Part shown: positions 7,182 through 14,431 of the stretch, piece after piece
How positions within the stretch are numbered: position 1 is the stretch's first letter
How the letters are laid out: the number at the start of each line of letters is the position of its first letter
DNA from: Micromonospora sp. DSM 45708
Lineage (GTDB): Bacteria; Actinomycetota; Actinomycetes; Mycobacteriales; Micromonosporaceae
Reading direction: 5' to 3'
Assembly: GCF_039566955.1 (NCBI RefSeq)
Contig: NZ_CP154796.1
Span: 3,348,001-3,412,000 of the forward strand
DNA: 64,000 bases
The notes under the pieces: generated by a model
The model's database searches: none
The model's input: the letters and a program-made list of their open reading frames with translations, nothing else
What the model was told of the DNA's origin: nothing
Translations under genes and position numbers: made by a program

Positions 7182-7919
7182 ATGGCGTGTGAGCAGTGGC
7201 GGGAGATCCTGTCGGCCCAGTTGGACGGTGAGGCGTCCCGGTCGGAGAGCGAGGCGGCCGAGGCGCACCTGGCCGGCTGCGCCGGCTGCCGGGGCTGGTT
7301 CGACTCCGCCGCGGCGGTCACCCGCCGGGCCCGGACCCGTCTCGCCCCGCAGGTGCCCGATCTGGTGGCGTCCGTGCTGGCCGCCGCGCCGCCGCCCCGG
7401 CCGAGCCGACGCCGGCGGGTGGCGCTCGGGCTCCGCGCGGCGCTCGGCCTGCTCGGCGCGGTGCAGTTGGTGCTGGGCCTGGCGCAGATCGGCCGGGAGG
7501 CGGTGGTCGCGCACGCGCACACCTCCGGCCAGCACCTGTGGCACGAGTCGGCGGCGTGGAACGTGGCGGTGGGCGCCGGTTTCCTCTACGTGGCGGTGCG
7601 CCGGTCCACCCCGTCCGGCCTGTTGCCGATGCTCAGCGCGTTCGTCGCCACGCTGGTGCTGCTGTCGGTGAACGACCTGATCACCGGGCAGGTGGCGATG
7701 ACCCGGCTGGTCAGCCACGGCTTCCTGCTGGTCGGCTGGGCGGTGATGCTGGTGCTGTCCCGGCCCTGGTGGCGTCCCGGGGACACCCCGCCCGGACGGG
7801 GTCGGTCGACCGGCTCGCGCTGGACGCTGCGGACCGAGGAGCCGGCCGCGCCGACGCCGCTGCGGCTGGTGCCGCCGGGCCCGTACCCCGCGCAGGCCCG
7901 CGACCGCCGCGCCGCCTGA
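7182..7919 (+). CDS. Zinc-finger (zf-HC2) membrane anti-sigma factor
   Basis: 245 residues. The N-terminus has CEQWREILSAQLDGEA followed by HLAGCAGCRGWF, i.e. the H-x3-C-x2-C zinc-binding anti-sigma motif. After a basic linker come about four membrane helices (roughly 85-110, 125-142, 146-165 and 175-195) and a hydrophilic tail. It should hold an ECF sigma factor at the membrane until a redox or envelope signal releases it. The ECF gene at 8038-8604 converges with it and is the obvious partner. There is no ribosome site before the ATG at 7182; a TATCCC box four bases upstream suggests a leaderless transcript. The convergent layout differs from the usual sigma-anti-sigma operon. Confidence 0.8.
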   Translation: MACEQWREILSAQLDGEASRSESEAAEAHLAGCAGCRGWFDSAAAVTRRARTRLAPQVPDLVASVLAAAPPPRPSRRRRVALGLRAALGLLGAVQLVLGLAQIGREAVVAHAHTSGQHLWHESAAWNVAVGAGFLYVAVRRSTPSGLLPMLSAFVATLVLLSVNDLITGQVAMTRLVSHGFLLVGWAVMLVLSRPWWRPGDTPPGRGRSTGSRWTLRTEEPAAPTPLRLVPPGPYPAQARDRRAA

Positions 7920-7984
7920 CCCCGCGAGCGCCCGGCCGTGCCCCGCGCGGGCCTGCGGTCGCCTGACCCGCGAGCGCCCGGCCG
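7914..7984. repeat. Imperfect 24/25-base direct repeat at the 3' end of the anti-sigma gene
   Basis: Bases 7914-7938 and 7961-7984 are the same apart from one C; each contains GCCTGACC followed by CGCGAGCGCCCGGCC. The first copy includes the stop codon of the anti-sigma gene, so the event duplicated its 3' end. The following bases 7979-8003 form GGCC-rich inverted repeats that could terminate transcription from both convergent genes. Confidence 0.7.
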
Positions 7985-8037
7985 GTCACCCTGGCCGGCC
8001 GGTGCCACCGCGCTCGGTCTGTCGTCGCCCGGGTGGC

Positions 8038-8604
8038 TCAGCGGGCGCGGCGGCCCCGGGTGTCGCCGGCCCAGGCGGCGACCAGGTCCTCGCGGGCGCG
8101 GGCAACCCGCGACCGGATGGTGCCGACCGGGCAGCCGCACACCTCGGCCGCCTCGGCGTAGGAGAGGCCGAGCACCTGGGTGGCGACGAACGCCTCCCGA
8201 CGGTCCGGGGCGAGCCCGGCGATGAGTCCGCGTAGCGCCACGCCGTCGTCCCCGCCGGCGGTCACCGCCCCGGCCGCCTCGGCGGCGGTCTGCCAGTCGG
8301 GCAGCGCGGCCACCCGGGGGCGGACGGTCGCAGCCCGTACGTGGTCCACGGCGACCCGGCGGGCGATGGTGAAGACCCAGGTCCGGGCCGAGGACCGGCC
8401 GGCGAACCCGGGCAGGCTGCGCAGCGCGCGCAGGAACGTCTCCTGCGCGAGGTCGTCGGCCTCGGCGGGCCCGGCCAGGTGGACGAGGAACCGCCACACC
8501 GGTCCCTGGAGCGCGCGGACGAACGCGGCGGCGGCCTGCTGGTCGCCCCGGCCGGCCCGCCGCGCCCACCGGGTCACCTGGTCGTCGTCGGCGTCCGGGC
8601 TCAT
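8038..8604 (-). CDS. ECF-type RNA polymerase sigma factor
   Basis: 188 residues. Sigma region 2 is seen in AFVRALQGPVWRFLVHL, EADDLAQETFLRALRSLPGF and ARTWVFTIARRVAVDHVRA; region 4 in LAPDRREAFVATQVLGLSYAEAAEVCGCPVGTIRSRVARAREDL. There is no region 3, as expected for ECF factors. The ATG at 8604 (MSPDADDDQVTRWARRAG) is the first plausible start; the open frame continues upstream with Arg/Gly-rich sequence that does not look native. An ECF-type promoter about 130-150 bases upstream may make it autoregulated. The zinc-finger membrane protein convergent to it is the likely anti-sigma factor. Confidence 0.85.
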   Translation of the reverse strand: MSPDADDDQVTRWARRAGRGDQQAAAAFVRALQGPVWRFLVHLAGPAEADDLAQETFLRALRSLPGFAGRSSARTWVFTIARRVAVDHVRAATVRPRVAALPDWQTAAEAAGAVTAGGDDGVALRGLIAGLAPDRREAFVATQVLGLSYAEAAEVCGCPVGTIRSRVARAREDLVAAWAGDTRGRRAR

Positions 8605-8724
8605 CCGCGGCCCACCCGCCGGTCCGGCACGGTCACGCCGGACGGTACGGATGCGGGGCTCGTTCGGTTCATCCCTGGCGTCCTCTCCGTGACCTGGCCA
8701 CCGACTGCGACGACAGGGTGACCC

Positions 8725-8760
8725 CGAGGTTGGTCGGCCGGGGCGCGGGAAAAGTTCCCG
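8725..8760 (-). promoter_or_regulatory. Candidate ECF sigma promoter upstream of the ECF gene
   Basis: Read on the minus strand, GGGAACTTTT (8760-8751) is a textbook ECF -35 element, and CGACC follows the GGAAC core after 17 bases in the position of an ECF -10. This would give a leader of about 130 bases and autoregulation of the ECF factor. Spacing and motif are seen; activity is inferred. Confidence 0.4.
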
Positions 8761-8771
8761 ACCACGTGCCG

Positions 8772-9245
8772 TCAGTCTCCGACAGCGACCGTGACCGGGC
8801 CGACCCGCAGGACGCCGTCGGTGAGCGGGGCGCAGCGGACGCCGCCCCGGCGGCGCAGCGCCTTCCAGGTGCCGGGCGCGACCACCACGTCCAGCCAGGC
8901 GCACGGCGGCGCGGCCCGGTGCACCCGCAGGCGGACCGGGCCGTCGCCGGAGTCCAGGGTGAGCACCTGACCGACCAGCTCGTCCACCGCGATGCCGCTG
9001 GTCAGCACGTTGCGGCGGAGCTGGGTGAGATCGGCGCCGGCCGGCAGCGACTCCTGCGCGATCAGGGTGACGCTGGCGGTGCGGTGCGCCGGCCGACCGA
9101 AGTAGCGGTCCCCGACGATGCCCAGCCCGGCCCGGAGGCGCACCTGTTCGACCAGCTCACCGGGGGGCGCCGGGGCCGGCCCGTCCGCCGGCCGGCCCAC
9201 GTAGCGGTGCACCGGCGAGGCCAGCAACTGGACGATGCGCGGCAC
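8772..9245 (-). CDS. MOSC-domain protein
   Basis: 157 residues from the GTG at 9245 (MPRIVQLLASPVHRYVGRPADG). Features of the MOSC fold are visible: GLGIVGDRYFGRPAHRTASVTLIAQESL, RRNVLTSGIAVDELVGQVLTL and RVHRAAPPCAWLDVVVAPGTWKALRRRGGVRCAPLTDGVLRVGP, with the conserved Cys of the P-P-C-x-x-L motif thought to carry sulfur or bind cofactor in molybdenum cofactor sulfurase C-terminal domains. As a stand-alone MOSC protein its substrate is unknown; relatives handle molybdenum cofactor or N-hydroxylated compounds. The start lies 15 bases beyond the stop of the NYN gene on the same strand, so the two are probably cotranscribed. Confidence 0.75.
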   Translation of the reverse strand: MPRIVQLLASPVHRYVGRPADGPAPAPPGELVEQVRLRAGLGIVGDRYFGRPAHRTASVTLIAQESLPAGADLTQLRRNVLTSGIAVDELVGQVLTLDSGDGPVRLRVHRAAPPCAWLDVVVAPGTWKALRRRGGVRCAPLTDGVLRVGPVTVAVGD

Positions 9246-9259
9246 GGCGACGACCGTGC

Positions 9260-10342
9260 TCAGGAGGACTGCGGGGTGAGCAGGTAGTCGCCGTCGTCCG
9301 GGCTCCACCGCAGCTCCACCACGCCGTCGGTGGCCGCCGCCTTGCAGAACTGGAGGAAGCTGCGGTAGCCGAGCTTCTTCTCGCTGAAGTCCGGCCGGGC
9401 GCGCCGGAGCTGGTCCTTCAGGCCGGAGAGCGCCACCGCGCCGCCCTCGCCGGCGAGGTCCGCCACCACGGCGCGGAGCAGCCCGAACGTGACCTCCCGG
9501 TCACCCCGCTCGGGCAGCGACACCTCCGGGTCACCCTTGGCCGGGCCGGCGGCCAGCTCCACCACGTTCGACCCGGCCAGGTGCCGCAGCAGCTCCCCGA
9601 AGGTACGGAAGCCGTAGTCGGACTCGCTGAACGTGGGGTCCTTGCGGAGGAGCGCGCGCTTCAGGCCCGACGCGGTCACCTCGCCGCCGCCGCTGCCCTG
9701 CACGCCGGCAACGGTCTGCACGAGCAGGACAGCGAGCGTGTCGACGTCGCGCGGCGACTCCTCCTCGGCCGGCGCGGTCTCCACCACCGGTTCGGGCGGC
9801 GACTCCGCCACCGACGGCCCGGCCGACCGGGCCGGGCGCGTCCGGCGGGCGACGGGCGGCGGCACGTCCACCCCTTCGAGGCGGTCGTAGTAGAGGAACT
9901 CGTCGCAGGCCGGCGGCAGCAACGCGGAGGTCGACTTCTCCACCCCGACGCCGATCACCCGCTTGTTGAGTTCGCGCAGCTTGTGCACGAGCGGGGTGAA
10001 GTCGCTGTCCCCGGTGCAGATCACGAACGTCGAGATGTAGCCCCGTTCGAAGGCCAGCTCGACCGCGTCCACGGCCATCTTGATGTCGGCCGCGTTCTTG
10101 CGGGAGAAGCCCATCCGCTGCGGGATCTCGATCAGCTCGACGTGCGACCGGGTGAGCATCCGCCGGTCCTCGTCGAAGTACGACCAGTCGGCGTACGCCC
10201 GGCGCACCACCACCCGGCCACGTTCGGCGAGGGCGTCGGCGATCGGACGGAGGTCGAACGACCGACCGCCGTGATGGTCGCGCACGCCCAGCGCCAGGTT
10301 CTCGTAGTCGAGGAACAGCGCGATCCGGTCTTCGTGATCCAC
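9260..10342 (-). CDS. NYN-domain (LabA/DUF88) nuclease-like protein with two OST-HTH/LOTUS domains
   Basis: 360 residues. The N-terminal NYN (PIN-like) domain, about residues 5-155, has the acidic metal site: LFLDYENLAL, KNAADIKMAVDAVELAF and FVICTGDSDFTPLV. A Pro/Glu linker (about 165-200) leads to two OST-HTH/LOTUS domains, about 200-275 (LKRALLRKDPTFSESDYGFRTFGELL) and 285-355 (LKDQLRRARPDFSEKKLGYRSFLQFC). NYN proteins are predicted RNases and LOTUS domains bind RNA or G-quadruplexes in other systems, so RNA processing or decay is likely. The GTG start has no ribosome site; TAGGCT lies seven bases upstream, pointing to a leaderless mRNA. Confidence 0.85.
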   Translation of the reverse strand: MDHEDRIALFLDYENLALGVRDHHGGRSFDLRPIADALAERGRVVVRRAYADWSYFDEDRRMLTRSHVELIEIPQRMGFSRKNAADIKMAVDAVELAFERGYISTFVICTGDSDFTPLVHKLRELNKRVIGVGVEKSTSALLPPACDEFLYYDRLEGVDVPPPVARRTRPARSAGPSVAESPPEPVVETAPAEEESPRDVDTLAVLLVQTVAGVQGSGGGEVTASGLKRALLRKDPTFSESDYGFRTFGELLRHLAGSNVVELAAGPAKGDPEVSLPERGDREVTFGLLRAVVADLAGEGGAVALSGLKDQLRRARPDFSEKKLGYRSFLQFCKAAATDGVVELRWSPDDGDYLLTPQSS

Positions 10343-10378
10343 GCCGGCCAGCCTAGCGGGGTCGGACCGTCGTGCCGG

Positions 10379-10606
10379 TCAGCGCCGCCGGTCTTCGCGG
10401 TAGACGCTCTGCCGGCGGGCGACGCGCTGGACGGCGTAGCTGGCCACCAGGAGCACCAGCGCGAGCACCACCTCGACCCCGGCGACCGTGCCGGTGGCGA
10501 CGGTGAGGCCGAGCAGCAGCAGGATCAGCCCGACCACGGCCAGCAGGCCCGCCAGCAGCAGCCGGGTGCGCCGCCGCGCCGACCGGTCCCCGCCGCCTGC
10601 GCTCAC
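10379..10606 (-). CDS. Small two-helix membrane protein, unknown function
   Basis: 75 residues from the GTG at 10606, chosen because GGAGAGG lies at normal distance upstream; the GTG at 10615 would place the site against the start. An Arg-rich N-terminus is followed by two hydrophobic helices (about residues 17-37 and 44-60) and a strongly basic tail (VARRQSVYREDRRR). No family is recognised; it resembles the many short membrane proteins of unknown role in actinobacteria. It stands between the NYN gene and a pair of strong hairpins that separate it from the MFS gene upstream. Confidence 0.55.
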   Translation of the reverse strand: MSAGGGDRSARRRTRLLLAGLLAVVGLILLLLGLTVATGTVAGVEVVLALVLLVASYAVQRVARRQSVYREDRRR

Positions 10607-10659
10607 CCTGCCCACCTCTCCCCGTTTCCCGGGTTCGAGCCTAGGTGCTGCCCGGCCCG

Positions 10660-10729
10660 CCGGTGGCCGATCCGGGATCGGCCACCGGAAGCGCCGTGGG
10701 GCCGGACGCCGTCGGCGTCCGGCCCCACG
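10660..10729. terminator. Two consecutive perfect hairpins (terminator pair)
   Basis: First hairpin: 14-bp perfect stem, 10660-10673 with 10675-10688. Second hairpin: 16-bp perfect stem, 10695-10710 with 10714-10729 and loop GTC. They lie just past the stop of the MFS exporter on the minus strand. No U-tract follows, as usual for high-GC actinobacterial terminators. Confidence 0.8.
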
Positions 10730-10741
10730 GGACAGGGCGGA

Positions 10742-12331
10742 TCAGTGCATCGGCACCGGCGTCGGGCGCTGCTCCTCCCCCGGCTCGCCGTGCAGCAGGT
10801 GCGACGGCTCCCGCCGGCGGGGCAGGAAGGCGGCCGGGACGAAGGTGAGCACCGCCAGCCCGAAGGCGACCCAGAACGTGGTGGCGAACGAGCTGGCCGC
10901 GAAGTCGAGCCCGCGCTCGATCAGCGACGGCGGCACCGGGAACTGCTGGGCCAGCTCGGGCTGCTGCTGCACCGCGATGGCGAGCTGGGCTTCGGTGACC
11001 GGCGCGCCGGTGCTCGGATCGGTCACGCCGGGGATCGACCGGGAGCCGTTCAGCTCGCTGGTGAGGATCACCGACATCGTCGCGGCGCCCACCGACCCGG
11101 CGATCTGCTGGAGGATGTTGACGAGCGTCGAGCCGCGGGCCACCTCGGCCGCGTTCAGGGTCTTCAGCGCCGAGGTCATGATCGGCATCATGGTGCCGCC
11201 CATGCCGAGGCCCATCACGAACAGCGAGCCGCAGAGCAGCACGTAGGACGTGTCGGTGTCGACCTGGGTGAAGGTGAAGAACCCGGCCGCGATGAGCACC
11301 AGCGAGAAGGGCGCCGTCCGGCCGATCGGCACCCGGTCGGCGAGCATGCCGCCGATCGGCATGGTGAGCATCGCGCCGATGCCCTGCGGCGCCATCAGCA
11401 GGCCGGCGTTGAGCGTGCTCTCGCCCCGGATCTGGAGGAAGTAGCTCGGGAACAGCAGGCCCGCGCCCATGAACGCGATGATGAACACGACCAGGGTGAG
11501 TGCGGCGACGGTCAGGTTGCGGTTGCGGAACAGCCGCAGGTCGAGCAGCGGGTGCCGGGGCCGGAACGAGTAGCGGATGAACGCGATCACGAGCGCGGCG
11601 CCGGCCGCCATCGGCAGCCAGACCTCGGTGTCGGCGACCGTGCCGGCCTCCGGCAGCGAGGAGACGCCGTAGAGGAACAGGGCCAGGCCCGGCGAGAGCA
11701 TCAGCATGCCGAGGAAGTCGAAGGACTCCGAGGGCTCGGGGGCGTCCTTCGGCAGGGCGAGCTGGGCGTAGAGGAGCGCGACCACACCGATCGGCACGTT
11801 GATCAGGAAGATCCAGTGCCAGCTCGCGGTGTCGATCAGCCAGCCGCCGAGGATCGGGCCGCCGATCGGGCCGAGCAGCATGGGGATGCCGAGCACGGCC
11901 ATCAACCGGCCGATCCGGTGCGGGCCGGCGGCCCGCGTCATGATCGTCATGCCGAGCGGCATGAGCATGCCGCCGCCGAGGCCCTGGACCACCCGCCAGG
12001 CGATCAGCTCGCCGATGGAGTCGGCGGTGGCGCAGAGCCCGGAGCCGATGGTGAACAACGCCAGCGCCACCATGTAGAGCCGTTTGGTGCCGAACCGGTC
12101 CGCGGCCCAGCCGCTGAGCGGAATCACCGTGGCCAGCGCGAGGGTGTAGCCGGTCATGGTCCAGGCGACACGCGCGTAGGAGGCGTCGAACTCGCGCTGG
12201 AACGTCGGGATGGCCACGCTGACGACGGTCACGTCGAGGATCGACATGACCGCGCCGAGCACGACGACACCGGCCACCTTGAGCACCGCGGCGTCGAGTT
12301 TGTTCGATGTCGCTACGGATTGCTGGGTCAC
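10742..12331 (-). CDS. DHA2-family (EmrB/QacA type) MFS drug exporter
   Basis: 529 residues with about 14 membrane helices. The start at the GTG 12331 (MTQQSVATSNKLDAAVLKVAG) is supported by CAGGAGA upstream. Family motifs: LGAVMSILDVTVVSVAIPTF in helix 1 (motif D1, Asp in the membrane), GWAADRFGTKRLYM (motif A) and LGPIGGPILGGWLI (motif C of antiporters). It should export lipophilic or cationic compounds by proton antiport. It is transcribed alone, with a 390-base non-coding region upstream and a double hairpin downstream. Substrate unknown. A second DHA2 exporter lies at 17.5-19.1 kb. Confidence 0.9.
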   Translation of the reverse strand: MTQQSVATSNKLDAAVLKVAGVVVLGAVMSILDVTVVSVAIPTFQREFDASYARVAWTMTGYTLALATVIPLSGWAADRFGTKRLYMVALALFTIGSGLCATADSIGELIAWRVVQGLGGGMLMPLGMTIMTRAAGPHRIGRLMAVLGIPMLLGPIGGPILGGWLIDTASWHWIFLINVPIGVVALLYAQLALPKDAPEPSESFDFLGMLMLSPGLALFLYGVSSLPEAGTVADTEVWLPMAAGAALVIAFIRYSFRPRHPLLDLRLFRNRNLTVAALTLVVFIIAFMGAGLLFPSYFLQIRGESTLNAGLLMAPQGIGAMLTMPIGGMLADRVPIGRTAPFSLVLIAAGFFTFTQVDTDTSYVLLCGSLFVMGLGMGGTMMPIMTSALKTLNAAEVARGSTLVNILQQIAGSVGAATMSVILTSELNGSRSIPGVTDPSTGAPVTEAQLAIAVQQQPELAQQFPVPPSLIERGLDFAASSFATTFWVAFGLAVLTFVPAAFLPRRREPSHLLHGEPGEEQRPTPVPMH

Positions 12332-12721
12332 AGACAGTCTCCTGGTTCCGGTCCGGTCCGAGGGCGGTGGCGCCACCGCGCGTCATGGGACGCGCGGGAG
12401 GACGTGCGGTGGGCGACGTCCGGGACGAGAGCCTAGTCACGGGGTGCGACATCGCGCGGCCGGTTTTGCCAGGGGCGAAAGGCCGTGCGTCCGGTCACCC
12501 GCCCGTCGCCCCGGGGCGCCCCCGCGGTTCCGCCCCACCCGCTCGCGGGAAGCCGCACGGTAAGCGCCTGCTACGCCCTGATCCGCCGCCGCGCCGACAC
12601 TCCTCCACCGGACCGGGAACCGCCGGTCACCGTGATGAACGTCATGTTTACCGTCCGGCGTCGCCGGTGGGAGATCCGCCCATCCGCGGAGAGCGCCGGC
12701 CCTCCGCTGTCGACGGGTGCG
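12332..12721. other. Intergenic region between the DUF305 and MFS genes
   Basis: 390 bases with no credible gene on either strand. It should hold the promoter of the MFS exporter near its right-hand side of 12331. A short inverted repeat (CCGGCG near 12656) is the only structure noted; no regulator gene or clear operator is visible. Confidence 0.5.
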
Positions 12722-13288
12722 TCACGCCGGGGACAGGTCCGCCATCAGGGCGACCTCGGCCGTGCGGGAACGGTCGATGCGGGTGGCGAGGTCGCGTACC
12801 CGTTCGCTGGTGCCGGCGGTGACCTGGGCGTGGGCCAGGGCGGCGGCGGTGCGCTGGTGGCGGGTGAGCACGTCGAGCAGCACCCGGTCGACGTCGGCGG
12901 CCCGGGCGCCCCGCAGCCGGGCCAGGCCGGCGGCGGCGTCGCTGTGCCCGGAGTGGTCGTGCCGGGCGACGGCGGCCTCGGCCGAGGGGCCGGCCTCGCG
13001 CAGCCACCGGCGCATGGTGGCCAACTCGTCGGTCTCGGTGGCCCGGATCGCGGCGATCAGCGTCCGCACCCGCGCGTCGGCGACGCGGTCGAGGCCGACG
13101 CCGACGATCTCCAGCGTCTGCTCGGTGTGCGCCACCATCATGGCCAGGAAGAGCGCGTCGATGCCGCTGGTGGCGTCGTCGACGGCCGGCGCGGGCCGGG
13201 ACGCGGCCGGGGTCGCCGGCCCCCCGCCACAACCGCCGACACCCAGCAATCCGGCCAGCACCACGACCACAACCACACGCCGAAGCAT
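12722..13288 (-). CDS. DUF305-like secreted lipoprotein
   Basis: 188 residues from the ATG at 13288, which follows GGAGGA. MLRRVVVVVVLAGLLGVGGCGGG is a lipoprotein signal with the lipobox Cys near residue 20. The mature part has the DUF305 pattern: DALFLAMMVAHTEQTLEIVG (usual M-M-x-x-H-H-x-x-A), ATMRRWLREAG, RHDHSGHSDAAAGLARL and a final VLLDVLTRHQRTAAALAHAQV. DUF305 proteins are ferritin-like helical proteins often found with copper genes; several His and Met are retained here but the canonical His pair is reduced to one. It lies downstream of the copper-dependent LPMO on the same strand. Confidence 0.7.
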   Translation of the reverse strand: MLRRVVVVVVLAGLLGVGGCGGGPATPAASRPAPAVDDATSGIDALFLAMMVAHTEQTLEIVGVGLDRVADARVRTLIAAIRATETDELATMRRWLREAGPSAEAAVARHDHSGHSDAAAGLARLRGARAADVDRVLLDVLTRHQRTAAALAHAQVTAGTSERVRDLATRIDRSRTAEVALMADLSPA

Positions 13289-13341
13289 CCATTCCTCCAA
13301 TCGACCACCCCGAGCACCCCGCCCCCCACGCCGCTGATTCA

Positions 13342-13383
13342 CGGAAAGAGTGGTCATTCCACCGGCCATGGCCACTCTTTCCG
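13342..13383. terminator. Hairpin between the LPMO and DUF305 genes
   Basis: Arms 13342-13357 and 13368-13383 pair over 16 bp with a single mismatch and a 10-base loop. It follows the LPMO stop on the minus strand, so it is probably its terminator or a partial one before the DUF305 gene, whose start is 54 bases further on. Confidence 0.6.
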
Positions 13384-13441
13384 GGAAAGCGCGAGCCGCA
13401 GCGGGGGTGGGGGGCGGGGCGAGGGGGCGGGGCGGGGTGGG

Positions 13442-14191
13442 TCAGAGCTGCTGCCAGAGGGCGGGGACGTTCGGGGGCTCCCAGCCGGCGATCGCGGTGT
13501 GCGCCTGGCGGCAGCGGTAGCTGAGGCCGCCGTAGGTCACCGTGTCACCGGCCTGGTACGCCCGGCCGGCGGTCCAGGTGCCGCCCGGCACCGGCGAGCC
13601 GGTCGGGCCGGGCGTCGGTGACGGCGCGGCGGTCCGGGTGGGCGACGGGGTCGGCGACGGCGTGGGGGTCGGGTTGCCGCCGCCGCCGATCTGGAGGTCC
13701 ACGCAGGCGTAGAACGCGTTCGCGGTGTCGGCGATGTTCCAGACCGCGAGCAGCTTCTGCCGGCCGGAGAAGCCGCCCAGGTTGACGGTGTGCGACACGG
13801 TGGCGTCGGGTTGCCGGCCACCGCCGTCGACCACCGCGACGCGGGTGTTGCCGATCCAGTACTCCCAGTTGGCGGTGGCGTGCCGGGCGGTGTTGATCCA
13901 GGTGAACGTGGCCGTGCTGCCGACGGTGGTGGCCGGCCAGTTGCGGCTGTCGTCGTTGAGCACCGCGAACTGGGCGATGCCGGCGTGGCAGCTCTTCAGG
14001 CCCTTGGGCCCCTCGACGCTCTGCGGCTCGTACCGGATCTGCCCGCAGTCGGGCACCCGGTTCTGCGCGCAGAGCGCCTGCCGGCTGGGCGGCGAGGAGA
14101 CGTAGCCGTGGGCCTGGGCGGGCGCGGCGAGCGCCAGGGTCGCAGCGACGGCACCGGCGCTGAGCAGTGGAAGGGTGATTCTTCGGCGCAT
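13442..14191 (-). CDS. AA10 lytic polysaccharide monooxygenase with CBM5/12
   Basis: 249 residues from the ATG at 14191, preceded by AAGGAG. The signal peptide (1-27) ends AQA, so the mature protein starts HGYVSSPPSRQ, the N-terminal His of the copper brace. The second His is in LKSCHAGIAQF. Later AA10 features include FTWINTARHATANWEYWIG and LLAVWNIADTANAFYACVDL. A Pro/Thr linker (about 165-205) leads to a CBM5/12 chitin-binding module: GTWTAGRAYQAGDTVTYGGLSYRCRQAHTAIAGWEPPNVPALWQ. The enzyme oxidatively cleaves crystalline chitin (or cellulose) outside the cell using copper and an electron donor. CBM5/12 favours chitin. An AT-rich repeat region upstream probably carries its promoter. Confidence 0.93.
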   Translation of the reverse strand: MRRRITLPLLSAGAVAATLALAAPAQAHGYVSSPPSRQALCAQNRVPDCGQIRYEPQSVEGPKGLKSCHAGIAQFAVLNDDSRNWPATTVGSTATFTWINTARHATANWEYWIGNTRVAVVDGGGRQPDATVSHTVNLGGFSGRQKLLAVWNIADTANAFYACVDLQIGGGGNPTPTPSPTPSPTRTAAPSPTPGPTGSPVPGGTWTAGRAYQAGDTVTYGGLSYRCRQAHTAIAGWEPPNVPALWQQL

Positions 14192-14231
14192 GGTGGCAAC
14201 TCCTTCGGGGGGATCGGAAGGTGTCATGAAC

Positions 14232-14282
14232 ATAAATTAAACCTTGTTAACAGTAAAGACTCCTATCTATAAATTAAGCCTT
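14232..14282. promoter_or_regulatory. AT-rich divergent promoter region with a 14-base direct repeat
   Basis: ATAAATTAAACCTT (14232-14245) recurs as ATAAATTAAGCCTT (14269-14282), 37 bases apart, in a markedly AT-rich patch inside a GC-rich genome. It sits between the divergent LPMO and GH-A hydrolase genes and may be a regulator site for one or both. Repeats are seen; regulation is inferred. Confidence 0.5.
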
Positions 14283-14431
14283 GAGCCCGCCGGGACGCGC
14301 GTGTGATCCTGATACGTCGATGGCTCAGCGCGCGGAGCCGATCGCCGATCCGGGGCACCCGGGGCGCCGGCAGGCTCCCGGGAGGACGGCGGCACCGATT
14401 CCGGGAACCCGCCTCTCCGAAGGACACCCGC

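Noticed and set aside
9581..12436. Very long open frame antisense to the NYN and MFS genes
   Set aside because: It lies opposite well-supported genes, has His/Arg/Gly-rich low-complexity translation and no domain; long antisense frames are expected at this GC content.
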